NCBI GenBank assembly: GCA_030522415.1
Contig: CM060107.1
Span: 55,440,104-55,504,103 of the forward strand
Length of the DNA stretch: 64,000 nucleotides
Source: Channallabes apus
Lineage: Eukaryota > Chordata > Actinopteri > Siluriformes > Clariidae
Direction: 5' to 3'
Shown here: in pieces, positions 13,121 to 25,927 of the stretch
Layout: each line of letters begins with the position of its first letter
Numbering within the stretch: position 1 is the stretch's first letter
Position numbers and translations under genes: made by a program
The notes under the pieces: model-generated
The model's input: only the letters and a program-made list of their open reading frames with translations
Told to the model about the DNA's origin: nothing
Databases searched by the model: none

Positions 13121-16100
13121 TACCGGTCCTATGCGCTTGGTGGTGTAGTTTAGAGGAAGTCCTCCCACATACAGATTCCCCACAACATCCAGGATGTCGG
13201 CTTTCTTCGGGCTCACGGTGTGTTTGATGTACCGGCCGTCTACTGTCAGGATGCCTCTCTGTTTATCCCTACGCACTTTAATCTAAACACACACATTAAA
13301 CATCCATATCTCATTAATCAGCTATTACTAATTCTGTAAGTCTTAAAACCTGCAAAATTAAGCCCAAGAATAGTCTGAACCTTGTGCCAGTGTCCGTCAT
13401 TGATGATGCGTGGGACGCTGACAGACGTGTTCCCGCTGCCGAGGTCGTAGCTCAGGTGAGCCATTCCCTCCTTCACTTGAACTGTTGCGAAGTCGGCATG
13501 GTTTATTCTGGCCATGTAAAACACCAACCCGGAATCTGCCTCCGTCCTCAGCTCGAACTCAATGATCAGGCTTAAACACACACACACACACACACAAACA
13601 AATTTACTAATTATATGATCATATTGCCATGGCGATAAGGCATGCGGTTAAGATCGTTAAAACAGGAACTACATCTTTAATCCACATGCAGGGGATTACA
13701 AGTCATATGTGTTCTGGAAAACACGTACGGTTCTGCTTAATGGACAAGCCAGCCTGAACGTTCATGATGATGATGATGAGTGTTTACCTGTTCTTCACCT
13801 TCCTGTCATCAAACTCGAACACCATGTGGCTGTTCCTCGAGAGACCAAACTGCTTAGATAATTCCAGCACTTCAGGCTCCGCCTCCACTGCACAGGACAC
13901 CTTACATGATTGGACAAACAGAACATCATTCAGATGATGAACTGCGCGTCAGTGTGATTAAAGCTGATGTGTATCTGTAACTGCTTCATGCAGTTGGTGC
14001 TGTGCTGCATTTTGCCACTAGATGGCGGAAGGGTACAACTGATCTCAGTCTGTTTAACACGAAAGCTGAGTTGCTGAAGGAGGTTTACTCCTGAGTGTAA
14101 TTTTTTTTACCTCCTTTAACCTCCTGAGAGTCCGAGTCTACTGTTGGTACATTGCGATTTCTGCTAACTGTTTTTTTTTTTCTTTTCATAGCTGATAACT
14201 ATAACTTTAATCAATTTCTTCAACCAAAAAGACGTTCATTCAAAACAAAATCATTATACCTAGCACTTCTCATATGAGGATGGTACAAGAATATATACAT
14301 ATACAAAATGAAATACATATACAAGTTGGGGGAAAATGTCCTGTCTTCATATGAGGACATTCGGGTGTCAAGGGGATAAATAGTTCTGATGTAATCATTT
14401 GCTTTTCCTTGTGTTGTGCATGTAAATAAGCAGATGTGTGTATTAGCGTAGCAGTACCACAGTGTGAGGCACATCTACAGGCAGCACAGCAGGAACGGTG
14501 ATGACATCAGCAGGAGGCGTGGCCTAGGAGCAGTAGGGGGAAAGCGTGAAAGGGTAGTGCACTAGTTTGCTATACAGTCAGATTCAAAAGTATGAGTTGA
14601 TCCTATACAGGACTGTCCTGAGTAGGTGACCTGAAATGAACTCTGTGACAATCACTTAAGTGACTTTTACTTTATATATCTTGGTTAGCATTTTTTTTTT
14701 CACTTCTAAATTATACAGTATATTACACAATATATCAATATTAGGTACGCTAGCTAAATATGTAAAACCGCACTGCAGCAATTAGCATGTTAGTCCGTTA
14801 ACTCATTATCTAGTGTTACCTCACTTACAGCGAGATATCTCATATTAATCTGAACACATATACAGCTATCAAACATTGTTGCGCTGTGTTTGGTAAGAAG
14901 CTCCAATAACCTCTAACATTAATGCTATAACTAACTCTAACCCGTTATCCTAATATCTAAACCTAAACCAAGACCCTAACCAATAATCCTAACTGTACCC
15001 CTTAACCCCAACAACTAACCCAATAACATCTACTATCCCTAACCCTTAACACTAATGCTAGCCCCTAACCACTAGCTGTAGCCCCAAACCAGTACCACCA
15101 ACTCTAACTTCAAATCCTAACCACTTAAACCTAATATAACCATAACTCCTAATCTAAATCACTAACACTAACCACTAACCCGAAATCCCAGCCCGTAACC
15201 CCAAGCCTTAACCCCTAACCATAACCCCAATCAACTATCCCGAGCTCTAAAGACATCCTAAAATTGTTAGATATTATTTATACATTTGTTTAGTAATAAA
15301 TATTACCTGAATAATCTGTCCTTAAATAATGGATAACATACAAAAGATGCCTTTGGCACTCAAACTTTTTAGGCAAGACTGTATAGCAAAAAATTAAAAA
15401 GAGATGCTCAGAAGCTACTATAGCGAAAGATTACTGCAAAAAAAAAAAAAAACATTTAGCAAATTATTATTTTAATTATCACTAGACAAGAGGTATCAAG
15501 TAGGCTAAGAAAACTTTGCTAGCTAACATCACTAGGCAATGATTCACCAAGTGCCAATGCATAGTAGGCAAATCTGGGTAGCTAACAAGAAAATAAGTTA
15601 GCTAATGTTTTTTTCTAATTACTGCTAGATAATAAAGCTAAAATCAGTTTGCTAGTTAATTTTTTTTTCACCCAAATAACACTTGAAGCAAAAACTTTGC
15701 TATGAAATAAATTATTATAGGCAGCACGGTGGTGTAGTGGTTAGCACTGTCGCCTTGCACCTCCAGGGTCTGGGTTCGATTCCCCGGCCAGGCTCGATTC
15801 CCGTCTCTGTGTGCATGGAGTTTGCATGTTCTCCCCGTGCTTAGTGGGTTTCCTCCGGGTACTCCGGTTTCCTCCCACAGTCCAAAGATATGCAGGTTAG
15901 GCTAATTGGCGTTCCTAAATTGACCATAGTTTGTGAATGTGTGTGTGCTCTGCGATGGATTGGCACGCTGTCCAGGGTGTACCCCGCCTCGTGCCCCGAG
16001 TCTCCTGGGATAGGCGGTATAGAGGATGAATGAATGAATGAATAAATTATAATAATTTTTATGCTAGATATACAATATACTAAATAAAAAATTTTGCTAG

Positions 16101-16491
16101 CAAACTTTCCTACTTAATAATTCCTTAATTGACACTTAATAATATCTGACCTCTGCCAAGCTAAAGAATCCTGCTTGAATAATATAATGAGAGTGGGTGT
16201 GGGTGTGGCTGTCCTGAATGGGGAGTTGATTGGGGGAAGTGCGCTTTATGGTGATCGACCTGCTAAATGAAGCAGCAAGAGGAGCACGGTCAGCATTAGC
16301 TTTAGTGCTGTTAGCGTCAGGTCAAGAGGAGGAAAAAGGTGAAGAGGTAGCTTAGCTTTAACTCTTTCTCTCTCCATCCATCTCACTCCACTTCTGTCTC
16401 GCTTTTCGTCTCGATATATAACTCCTGTCCTCACCCTATCTTTGAGGCTAATGGCCTGGAAAAGTGCTCCAGTTTTATAGCCGTCCACTCA

Positions 16492-16525
<34 letters not shown>

Positions 16526-17523
16526 GTTCTACTCTCAGCAGCTGCTCACCAACCCACCGGCCACTACTTTTTTTTTTTACCCACAATCATTTCGACAGGA
16601 CGTACTGTGGACGGTGGTGGTTTCATGGTATCAGTGGGTAATTTGGGTGGAGTCACGTCTTCTTCCTCTTCTTCCTCCTCTTCTTCAGGAACTGGAGGAG
16701 GAAGGGGTGGGGCTATATCCGGACACCGGCCAATTTCAGCGTTTTCGAAGGCCACCGGTTGGGAGAAGTCCATGGGGCTGCGTTTGAGTGACAAATTAGT
16801 AGAATTAGATGCAAAATAAGAATTTTTATTACGTCTTCCAATTAAAAACAATGCAACGAGATCTAAATATGTGAGAATGCAAATAGGAAACACTCATTTT
16901 CCTCCTGTTATCTCAAATGGCTAGGATGCTATGTAGCTATTACTTAGCATACGCAGTACCGACACGAGGGGTGGCACCCGCGATCTGCTAATTGTTCACC
17001 ATAGCGATACAGCTAGCTCACTATATGAATTAGCTAGCAGGTTTAGTTAATAGTTTCAGTGTATCACGCTGTCCATGTCTAATAATTAAAATTAATCAGA
17101 TGATTATAGCTACAGAATTGGTGACGACAGATTGTCACATCTTAGCATAAACCTGTTAACGAGAACTAGCAAATAATTAGCAGATCATTGAAATGTGCCG
17201 GCTCTTTGTTTTTGTTGTTAACTTGTATGAAGAAAAAAAAAAAACGCTGGATTTACGGTTGAATTTTGCTACACCGCGCACACACATGCACGCACATACG
17301 CATACAAACACACACACACACACACACACGCCAGAGCTAGTAGTGAATAATGGCCACGGTTATGAGCAAGGACACACTCGTTTAACGCTCTGCCACTGAG
17401 GTCAAGGGCTTTCTGACAGAGATTCATACTCGTCATTAGCGAAAGAAAAACCCGGTGATTCATTTATATGACTGCACCTCAAAACAGCGCCACGGGCAGA
17501 ACCAGAGTTTCATTTTAAAGTGC

Positions 17524-17554
<31 letters not shown>

Positions 17555-20500
17555 TTGTGTGTGTGTGTAGTAATAGCTAACACAGCTCGTCGGATTTACA
17601 GCATGTTATTATCGACCCTGATACACAGCTCGATTAGTTTATTACAGCAGTAAAAATGTTTTCAGGGCTTTTTATCTGTCCGCTGATTAAACGCTGTCCA
17701 GTAGGGGGAGCACAAGGTCTGATTAACAAAAAATATCCTACCAGAAGTGAGTTTCTTGACATTTGTTTTCTTTCGACTGGAGGCTTACAACTAATCTATA
17801 GCTAAGTAATGAAAGTGTAGCTTTATGGAGTGTGTGTGTGTGTGAATGTGTGTGTGTGTATGTGAGAGAGAGAGAAACATACATCGTGTTGATCAAAAGG
17901 TTCCAGATGCAGCCCTCGAAAGGCAGGCCAGGTCTCTGCAGGCCACCCGCCACGTCAGCCGGGACTCCACCCACAAACAGTCTCTGTATAGCAATTGGCT
18001 GATCATTGGGTAATGCCTGCTCTAGTCGCGCCTCTTCATCCAACTGCACTGAGAATAAGCTAATGCGCACACACACACATGTAAAACAACAAAAAAAATA
18101 CAATAAATAACAGTAAATAAATAAAAAGAAAGAAAGAAAATAAGGATTGAAACATAAAGTGAGATAAAGAGAAAAAGCAACAAGTTGTCAGAAAGCAGGT
18201 GTAAAAAGAAACAAGGTGAAAAAGTGATAGTAACAAGTGGATGATTGAGATAGAAGGAGAGAAGCATGATGACTCCAAGGTGAAGAAAAGACTCTCTCAC
18301 CCTCCTGGGTGCCGGCGGATGCGCAGCGAGTGCTCGAGTCCATCATGTAAAATCCCTCCATCAGGTTTTCTGATGATGCGGCGAGGGTTCCTGCTGCCAC
18401 TGAACACCAGCACCTCTAGAGCACCCTTATTCAACTGCACTGACACATAGGGCTACAAACAGACAGACAGGGTAAAGCAGACTTTCTACTTAAACAGTCT
18501 ATGTAAATAATCACACAGTCAGAAAAATTCATAACCATTCAAATAGTCATATAGACAGACAGTCAGACAGAATGACAGCCAGGCAGAGAGTAAAACCAAA
18601 AATTCAGCAAGACAACAAGACATTCATCGGGGCAGTGGCGGCTCAGAGGGTTAAGGCACTGAGTTACTGATCGGAAGATCGGCGGTTTGATGCCCAGCTC
18701 CACCAGGTTGCCACGGTTGGGCCCTTGAGCGAGGCCCTTAACCCTAACTGCTCCAGGGGCGCTGTATCGTAGCTGACCCTGCGCTCTGACCCCAGTTACG
18801 CTGGGATATGCGAAGAAGGAATTTCACTGCGCTGTAATGTATATGTGACAAATAAAGGCTTAACTTTTTTTTACTTTAACTTAACATTCAGAAAGACAGT
18901 CTGACTAACAGACACAGAGCAACAGCCTAACAGCCAGACAGACTGAAAGACCTAGAGAGAAACAGACAGACACACAACAAGACAGAGAAAACAAACCCAG
19001 AGACAGACAGACAGACACAACCAGTTAGCCATACAGTACACCCAGCCAGACATGCAGCCACACACACACACATATGCAATCAATCAGACAGACAGATAGT
19101 CAGGCAGACAGACAGACAACCTGCCGGACTGGAAGACATTCAGACAGAGGGTCAACCTAAATCAGATAAACTCCCTGACAGACAGAAGAAGCAGCCAGTC
19201 AGACAGAAAGATTCAGAGATACAAGCAGCAAGGGCTCAGAGGGGATAAACCCGGATAGAGAGAGCTGTTAACCAGGAAGCCAACCAGACTATGACAAGTT
19301 CACCTACAGGTCATTCATCAGTCTTTATTACACTTTGAGAAAGTGTTCATCCTTGTCTCTATCGAAATAGGATCAAACATCACATTTGTACACCAGCGGG
19401 AGAAGTCTGACCCTAAATCCAAAAGGTACAGAATACACCATTTCGTGTCTCCAGAGGCTTGAGTAGTCAGACCTTGACACCTACCCCATTTCCCAGATGC
19501 TACTAATCCCACTAATCCCAACTTGCTAGAGTACAGCAGGTGCTAGAAGTCATGAGTTTTGTCTTTAGGGATTGAGAACTGCTCTGTATGATTCTAGAAT
19601 GTAAAGGACATCCTAAAGTTCTGGGAGCTAAATGGGGGCTGGTGGTGCTGCCCCTTCATGATGCTGGAGATACAGTAGAGGAAAGACAACAAATGCAAGT
19701 CCTGAAACAAGTGAATAAAGTACTAGTTTATGGTTTAACTTTGATGTTTGTCTCATGCTCATGTCCTGCGTGTCTCAGCATCACATTGTGTAACTATTGT
19801 GCTTTTTATGACTTTCTGGAACCTTAAATAGGAACAATCAATTTATGGTGCGCTGACCCGGCTGACCATAAGAGCACTTCTAAAAGTAGAGAATGTGTCT
19901 TCTGACAGGATTGAGTTCACATACACGCGTACACGCACACACACACACACACACACATATTATTCTTAAATAGATATCGAATTACTGTAGCGTATGCACG
20001 AGCATGGTTTCACTCTCGAAAGCCCTTGTGGTAATAACAAGCGTGGAAGAAAAAAAGGGGGAGAAAGTAAAAAATCGGGAAGCAGGATACAACCCCTGGC
20101 CACGTCCACTTCATTTAGGGCCCATAATGATTTTTGAAAAGGGGACGCTCTTGGACACTGTCCCGCGAGGAGCCGCTGCAAATTGGACCCCATCCATCAA
20201 TGTGGTGGAGAATAAATCTATTTTTACGAGCGAGGGACGCATGCAGGCAGCGGAGCAGGGTGTTTGGGAGGGGGAGGGGGGGGATGGGAGGGAAGAAAAG
20301 CAGGTTAAAGCTACGACCTGCACCAGGTAATTGATGTGATGCCCTCGAGATAGAGCGAGAGAAACAGAGAGAGAGAGAGCGAGGGAGCGAGAGAGGCATT
20401 AGAGAAAGAGACGTAGGATGTCATATTTTAATTAAACCGATCCTTGCGCCGCTGGTCTTGAGAGAGAGAGTGTGTTTTGTTTTATATCAGCCAGAAGCAA

Positions 20501-23500
20501 TTACACATACACGCACACACACACACACACACACACATACACAGGTGAGTCATCAATCTCCTTTATGGCGTGTGAGACACACCGCTAACCCTCCGGCTTC
20601 ATCACTGTTATGGTGAACTGAGGACCGCAGACACTCATCATCTCCCTCTCCCTCCTTCCATCGCTCTTCTTCTCTTTCTTTCCATCAATCTTCTTATCAA
20701 TATTTCTCAATACTTGTCTGACCATGTATTCCTGTCTGTCTACCTGTCTCTCTTTTTCTTTCCATCTTTCTAAGTAGATTTTTCGCTGCTCCTCTCAATC
20801 GCTCTTCCAATCTTCCCCCATCTCTCTAACTCTCCTTTTCTATCTTTCCAGGTTTGTTCGATTTTCGTTCCATCTTTCCAGGTTTCTTAGATTTTTCCCC
20901 CAACCGGTTTATAGTGCTTCAGAAATCAGGGACTCCCTCACCTCTCCGGTCTGCCTGCGTTTGCGTCCTGGGCTCTGGACGCGGGTCAGACTGGTCACTC
21001 CGCCTCGACCATATAGGATAACCCCATTTTCGTTCTTGGTGCTGAAGGACAGCGTAATCTCCGAGCTGACATCAAACACCATCGGGCTTAGCTCCATGAA
21101 CCCGGGTTTGGAGAAACTGACTGTGTGGACATTCTGCAGAATGGGAGAGACAGTGCTATGTGTTAGAGAGACAGGAAAAAAGAACCATAGATAGGCTGTG
21201 TAGGAGAAAGAGAATAAGATGAAGGAAACCTCTATGTTGCAGCCTTTGGTGAGACCAGTGTAGTCTGAGCTGCTCAGGAGGTTGTAAGGTGTTCGGGAAA
21301 CTTCGATGTCCTTCATACACCCAGCGTATCTCCTCAGGGTCACCTCAGACCTGACGCAACACACACACAGCTCTCAGAGTATTCCAGATCCAGTTCTTTC
21401 CAGGTTTCTTCCTTTTTATTTTCCTATCCGTCTTTATTACTTCCTGTTGTCTTTTTTTTTTTATTTTATTTTAATCCAGCCCCATTATGCCCATGCCTCC
21501 TAATCAACCATGTACAGTTTTGCAGATTCTTACATTTACACCTCGTAACATAATAACAGATGGTCTCTTTAAACCTTCATCCACATTACATTATACAGAT
21601 TTATTTACACAATGGATATTAACACGAAGCGGAGAAAGTTAATAGCGTGGGAATATCATAGACTGAAAAGCGTGACTCAGCACCAGACTCAATATGCTAC
21701 AGAAGACATTTAAGTGAAATGCAAGAGTGTGTTATACAGTAGATGTGAGGTCAGGTCATTGCAAGTCATTGTGTTTGTTATGGCACGGAGTCTAACATAT
21801 GTATTGATGTGAATTTTAAACATGGGAGAGATTTACCTTGTTGTTTTAACATTAAGTTAATGTTAGAATACTGTATTTAACACTTTATTATTTCTTTTTC
21901 TCAAACATGATCCATCAGTAGAGAGTGCTGTAATTCAATCAGCCATTTATTAACATGTTAAACTTAATAGACAGATATTTCCTAGTTTCCAAATTCTTAG
22001 TAAAACAACAAAGCTGTATGAAGTAAATAAAAAAGAGAAAAGAATTATGGCTGTAAAAAACAAAAAAACACACCTAGATGTCACTTGGTTGATGTCAGCC
22101 AGGGAGGAAAGAAGATCCCTCCCTGGCTAAGTGAAAATGAAAGCAATTTTAAATTCTTTTCAGTACCCAAAAGGTGAGGAAAATAAACCCAGGAGGTGGC
22201 AGACAGTCCTGTAAATTTAACAAGCTTCTCTTTCTGTCTGCATTTATTATACTTGAGAGTAGCCTCAGTTTACTAATTGTTCCCTTGTTGAACAGCAAAC
22301 AGAGATGTGGAGTGTACAATCCCTTGTTCCACATACCAAATATTGTCCTTGATGAGGGGTTTGAGAGGGATTTGGGATTCAGCCTTGTGTTAGAAGCTAG
22401 GTAGACTTGTAGATGAAGTTAGCCGTGAACATAACACGGATCTTTGTTTGTAGGTGATTCAGAACAACGTAAAAGCGATTGCTAAGGAGACTTTGTGATG
22501 TTTAAGATGACATAACGGTATCAGGTAGGCTTTATTGCTTAAAGTGTGTTCATGCCTGGGTTTGATTGTACTGGCCTACTTACACTGATGTTCTTAGCAA
22601 GCAGAACTTATCTTGCATCCCTAATTTAACAGTTAAAACTACCTCAGTGAAATACTCGAAGGGTTTTCTTGTCATGAAGCTTCAAGTGATCTTAATTAAG
22701 GAGTTACCCTGCTGTCAGCTATTAATCTATCGTCCAGCTGCCTCGAGCCTTCACTGGTCCCAATGCCTTACATCATTTGCCTGAGACAGAATACAGCTGA
22801 AGTGCTGAGTTAAGAACCTGCTTCCTGAGACATAATAGTGCCGGGATTTGAAATTCTGACCTTGTGATACCACTGAGCTCCGCATGACCTGTTAGTTAAA
22901 GGTGTTTACCTGTAGTTTCCGATGGTGGGTAAACCTCCAAAGTAGATTCTCTCGCCCTCCTTCAAGTTGAGGCCTGTTGCTCCTCCCTGAGAATCTACAA
23001 GAATTTTCTCCTCCTCATTGCTGTCCATGTCAAGGATGATCACGGTGCCTGGGAGATCAGGATTAGATGGGGAAATTCTATGAGACTTGCTTTTTGGTGA
23101 CCTAAGCCTAAGCCTAGATCGAAGACCTTAAGCGCCACAACAACTGGTCCAACACTTACCACCAACCCTAACAGGAACAATTTGCTTACCTTGTTTTTTG
23201 GAGCGAATCATGGTGAGCGATTTCCATCGTCCATCGTTGTGTCGTTTCTGGCTGAGCGCTGAGCCGGTACCAGAACCAAGATCATAGCTGACCTTCACGC
23301 GACCTTCACTCAGCTCGATACTCATGAAGTCCTTCTGCTCATGGCGACCAAGACAAAAAGACTTGTTTGGTACATTTTGGGATGGCTATGTACAGTAAGC
23401 ACTGTGTGTGTTTGTGTGTGAGCGTGTGCATGTTACCATGTCCTTGGTAGCCAGGTACATCATCATGGCGCTGGTGGAGAAAGTGCGGAACTTGAACGTC

Positions 23501-23608
23501 ACCGTGGAGCTGTTGGGGTTCCACCTGATGGGACGACTGACAGCAGCATAACCCTCACCATCGAACTGAACCACGGCTTCAGAGTCAGCAGGTTGGGGAC
23601 TATACACA

Positions 23609-23658
<50 letters not shown>

Positions 23659-24723
23659 TCAGCTTTGATAGACTCAACAGTGTGTGAAACTACAGCCAGG
23701 AGTGTGTAAACGCACGTACCTGACCACACATCCTTTACAGTCTCCGTCTCTCTGTCTGTAGTTCCACAGTCCAATTGGTTTACTGTCCAAGTACGTCTCT
23801 CCCATACAGCCGGAGAAGGTGATCGTCTTCACCGCATCAGCTTTCTTCCATTATACATAAACACAAACACACGATGAGTTTCCATTCACTTCTCTTTCTT
23901 TTCCTTTCTTTATTCCTTCTGTCATTCCATACTATCCTTCCCATTTGTAAAAAAGACTTTTCTTTCAACACTTCCCGTCTTCTTCTCTTTCATTCCTTCA
24001 CATCCTGTTCCCCTCAAATTATTTGATCCACTTCCCTCATTTGCCCTCCTGACTCCACAAATCCCCCTCTCCATGTACGATTCCTTCTTTACTTTTATCT
24101 CTTCCTTCCACCTTTTGCCTTTCTATCCCTTCAACCTCTTTTTCCAGTTCCTCCCTCAGATCCCTTTCTACACAGTTTGCCCATTTTCCACCTCTTACCT
24201 CTGCCCCTTCACTTGCATTTTTTCCATTCGTCCTTTCCGGTCTTAATTTCCCCAGTCTCTTTTTTTTTTCTCTTTCTTTCCTCTATTTCCATCTCCCCAT
24301 CTTCCTTCACTTACTGTACTGTCATATTGTATTTTCATTCTGGTCCAGCCTCGTCTTGCCTGGTCTCTACACACCCTCTACTTTTTTCCTCACTCACTTT
24401 TTCCCGTTTTTTCTTGTCTTTCACCTGAAGTGTGTATCAAGCGTGCAGTGCTGCTGAGTGTACCTTTACACGGCCCAGCATTCCTCCTACGAACAGGTAA
24501 GCGTTTTGATCCACATCCAGCAGTGTGTAGCTCTCAGGGGACTTAGCACTCTGCCAGGTTGGGACGATGCTCGCTTTGGGGCCCTCCAGGGGCCAAACGG
24601 AAATACTACCGTTCAGACCCGCACTGAAACAGAAACACACCTGTGATGATCTTTCTTTCTTTCATTTCTTTATTTCTTAGTACAGAACATCTATTTTTGC
24701 TGTACATACACATATATTAGATA

Positions 24724-24784
<61 letters not shown>

Positions 24785-24918
24785 CGCGAGGCTTCGATCC
24801 GGTGCCAGTTTCCATCGTTAATGGCGAGGCCGGGATACTCCACTCGGCCGACCCCTGACCCCACGTCCCACAGGAAGTTCACCTTGCCCTTCCTCATCTC
24901 GATCGCCAGGAAATCCAC

Positions 24919-24952
<34 letters not shown>

Positions 24953-24974
24953 GTAAACTCTGAGGCATTGCCCA

Positions 24975-25009
<35 letters not shown>

Positions 25010-25871
25010 AGACGTCTCAGGGGAAATCAGCGTGAAACAGCCTCAGTTTAAACTCCCGGCTAATTGCTGCTGCTGCCTCACTGCCCTGATCACACACCTT
25101 CTCGCGGGACGTGTGTGTGCGCGTGTGTGTGTGCGTGTGTGTGGATTGTATTAGGTCCACAGAAGTAGTAATAAGCTTTTATTGTTTCCCTCTTAGCCGC
25201 AGGTAATGGCTGCTTATCTCTGGGTTTGAAGTAATAAACACGATGTGCATTTTAATGTTTCCTCATTAAAGCGGCGGTGAGGAAACACACACTCCTCCTG
25301 CACACGGCCTAAGTGATAATAAGCTTTCTCCGGTTCCACTTAAGAGGGAGAGAGAGGGAGAGAGGGAAAGCGGGAGAGACGAGTGTAGAAATAAATATGT
25401 TTCATTGTTAGTATTTATTACTGAACATGAACTGTTACTACGCTGCTGTCTGGTTCGTACAAAATCTACAACACTGTGTTCTTCCTTCCTTCTTTCCTTC
25501 CTATCTTTCGTTCTTTCTTCCTTCCTTTATTTATTTACTGTAGTGGTGTAAACAGTGTGAGATCACAGCCTGTGTTGCTGTAATCATAAACATGTTGTTT
25601 TAAACCAGTTGCGCTTGGCACCTTATATCTCTCTTTAGAATAAAAGATGACCACTACTAGTCACCCGGGAGTCATTTGCTTATCGGCTGCCACTGGTTTA
25701 AAGCTCCAGAGGTTTGTTATGACATCACCACACAGCTGGTGCATGGCCCCGCCCCTGAAAAAAACGGTTTAAATATAAAAATATGACTTTTATCGGATTT
25801 TTGCCGACAAGTGTGACCCAAACAGCTGAATGTACAGGAACAGAGTAGACATCAAAGAGGAAATAAACCAC

Positions 25872-25927
<56 letters not shown>

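Noticed and set aside
13788..13887. Shorter w40 beginning at acceptor gtgcag|TGG
   Set aside because: Phase-compatible only with the 16581 donor and loses the conserved Cys before LG4; kept as an alternative, not the main call.
14930..15245. A true interstitial telomere
   Set aside because: No uninterrupted TTAGGG/CCCTAA run is present.
15720..15790. A tRNA gene
   Set aside because: The A and B boxes belong to a SINE head, and no cloverleaf with an anticodon arm can be closed.
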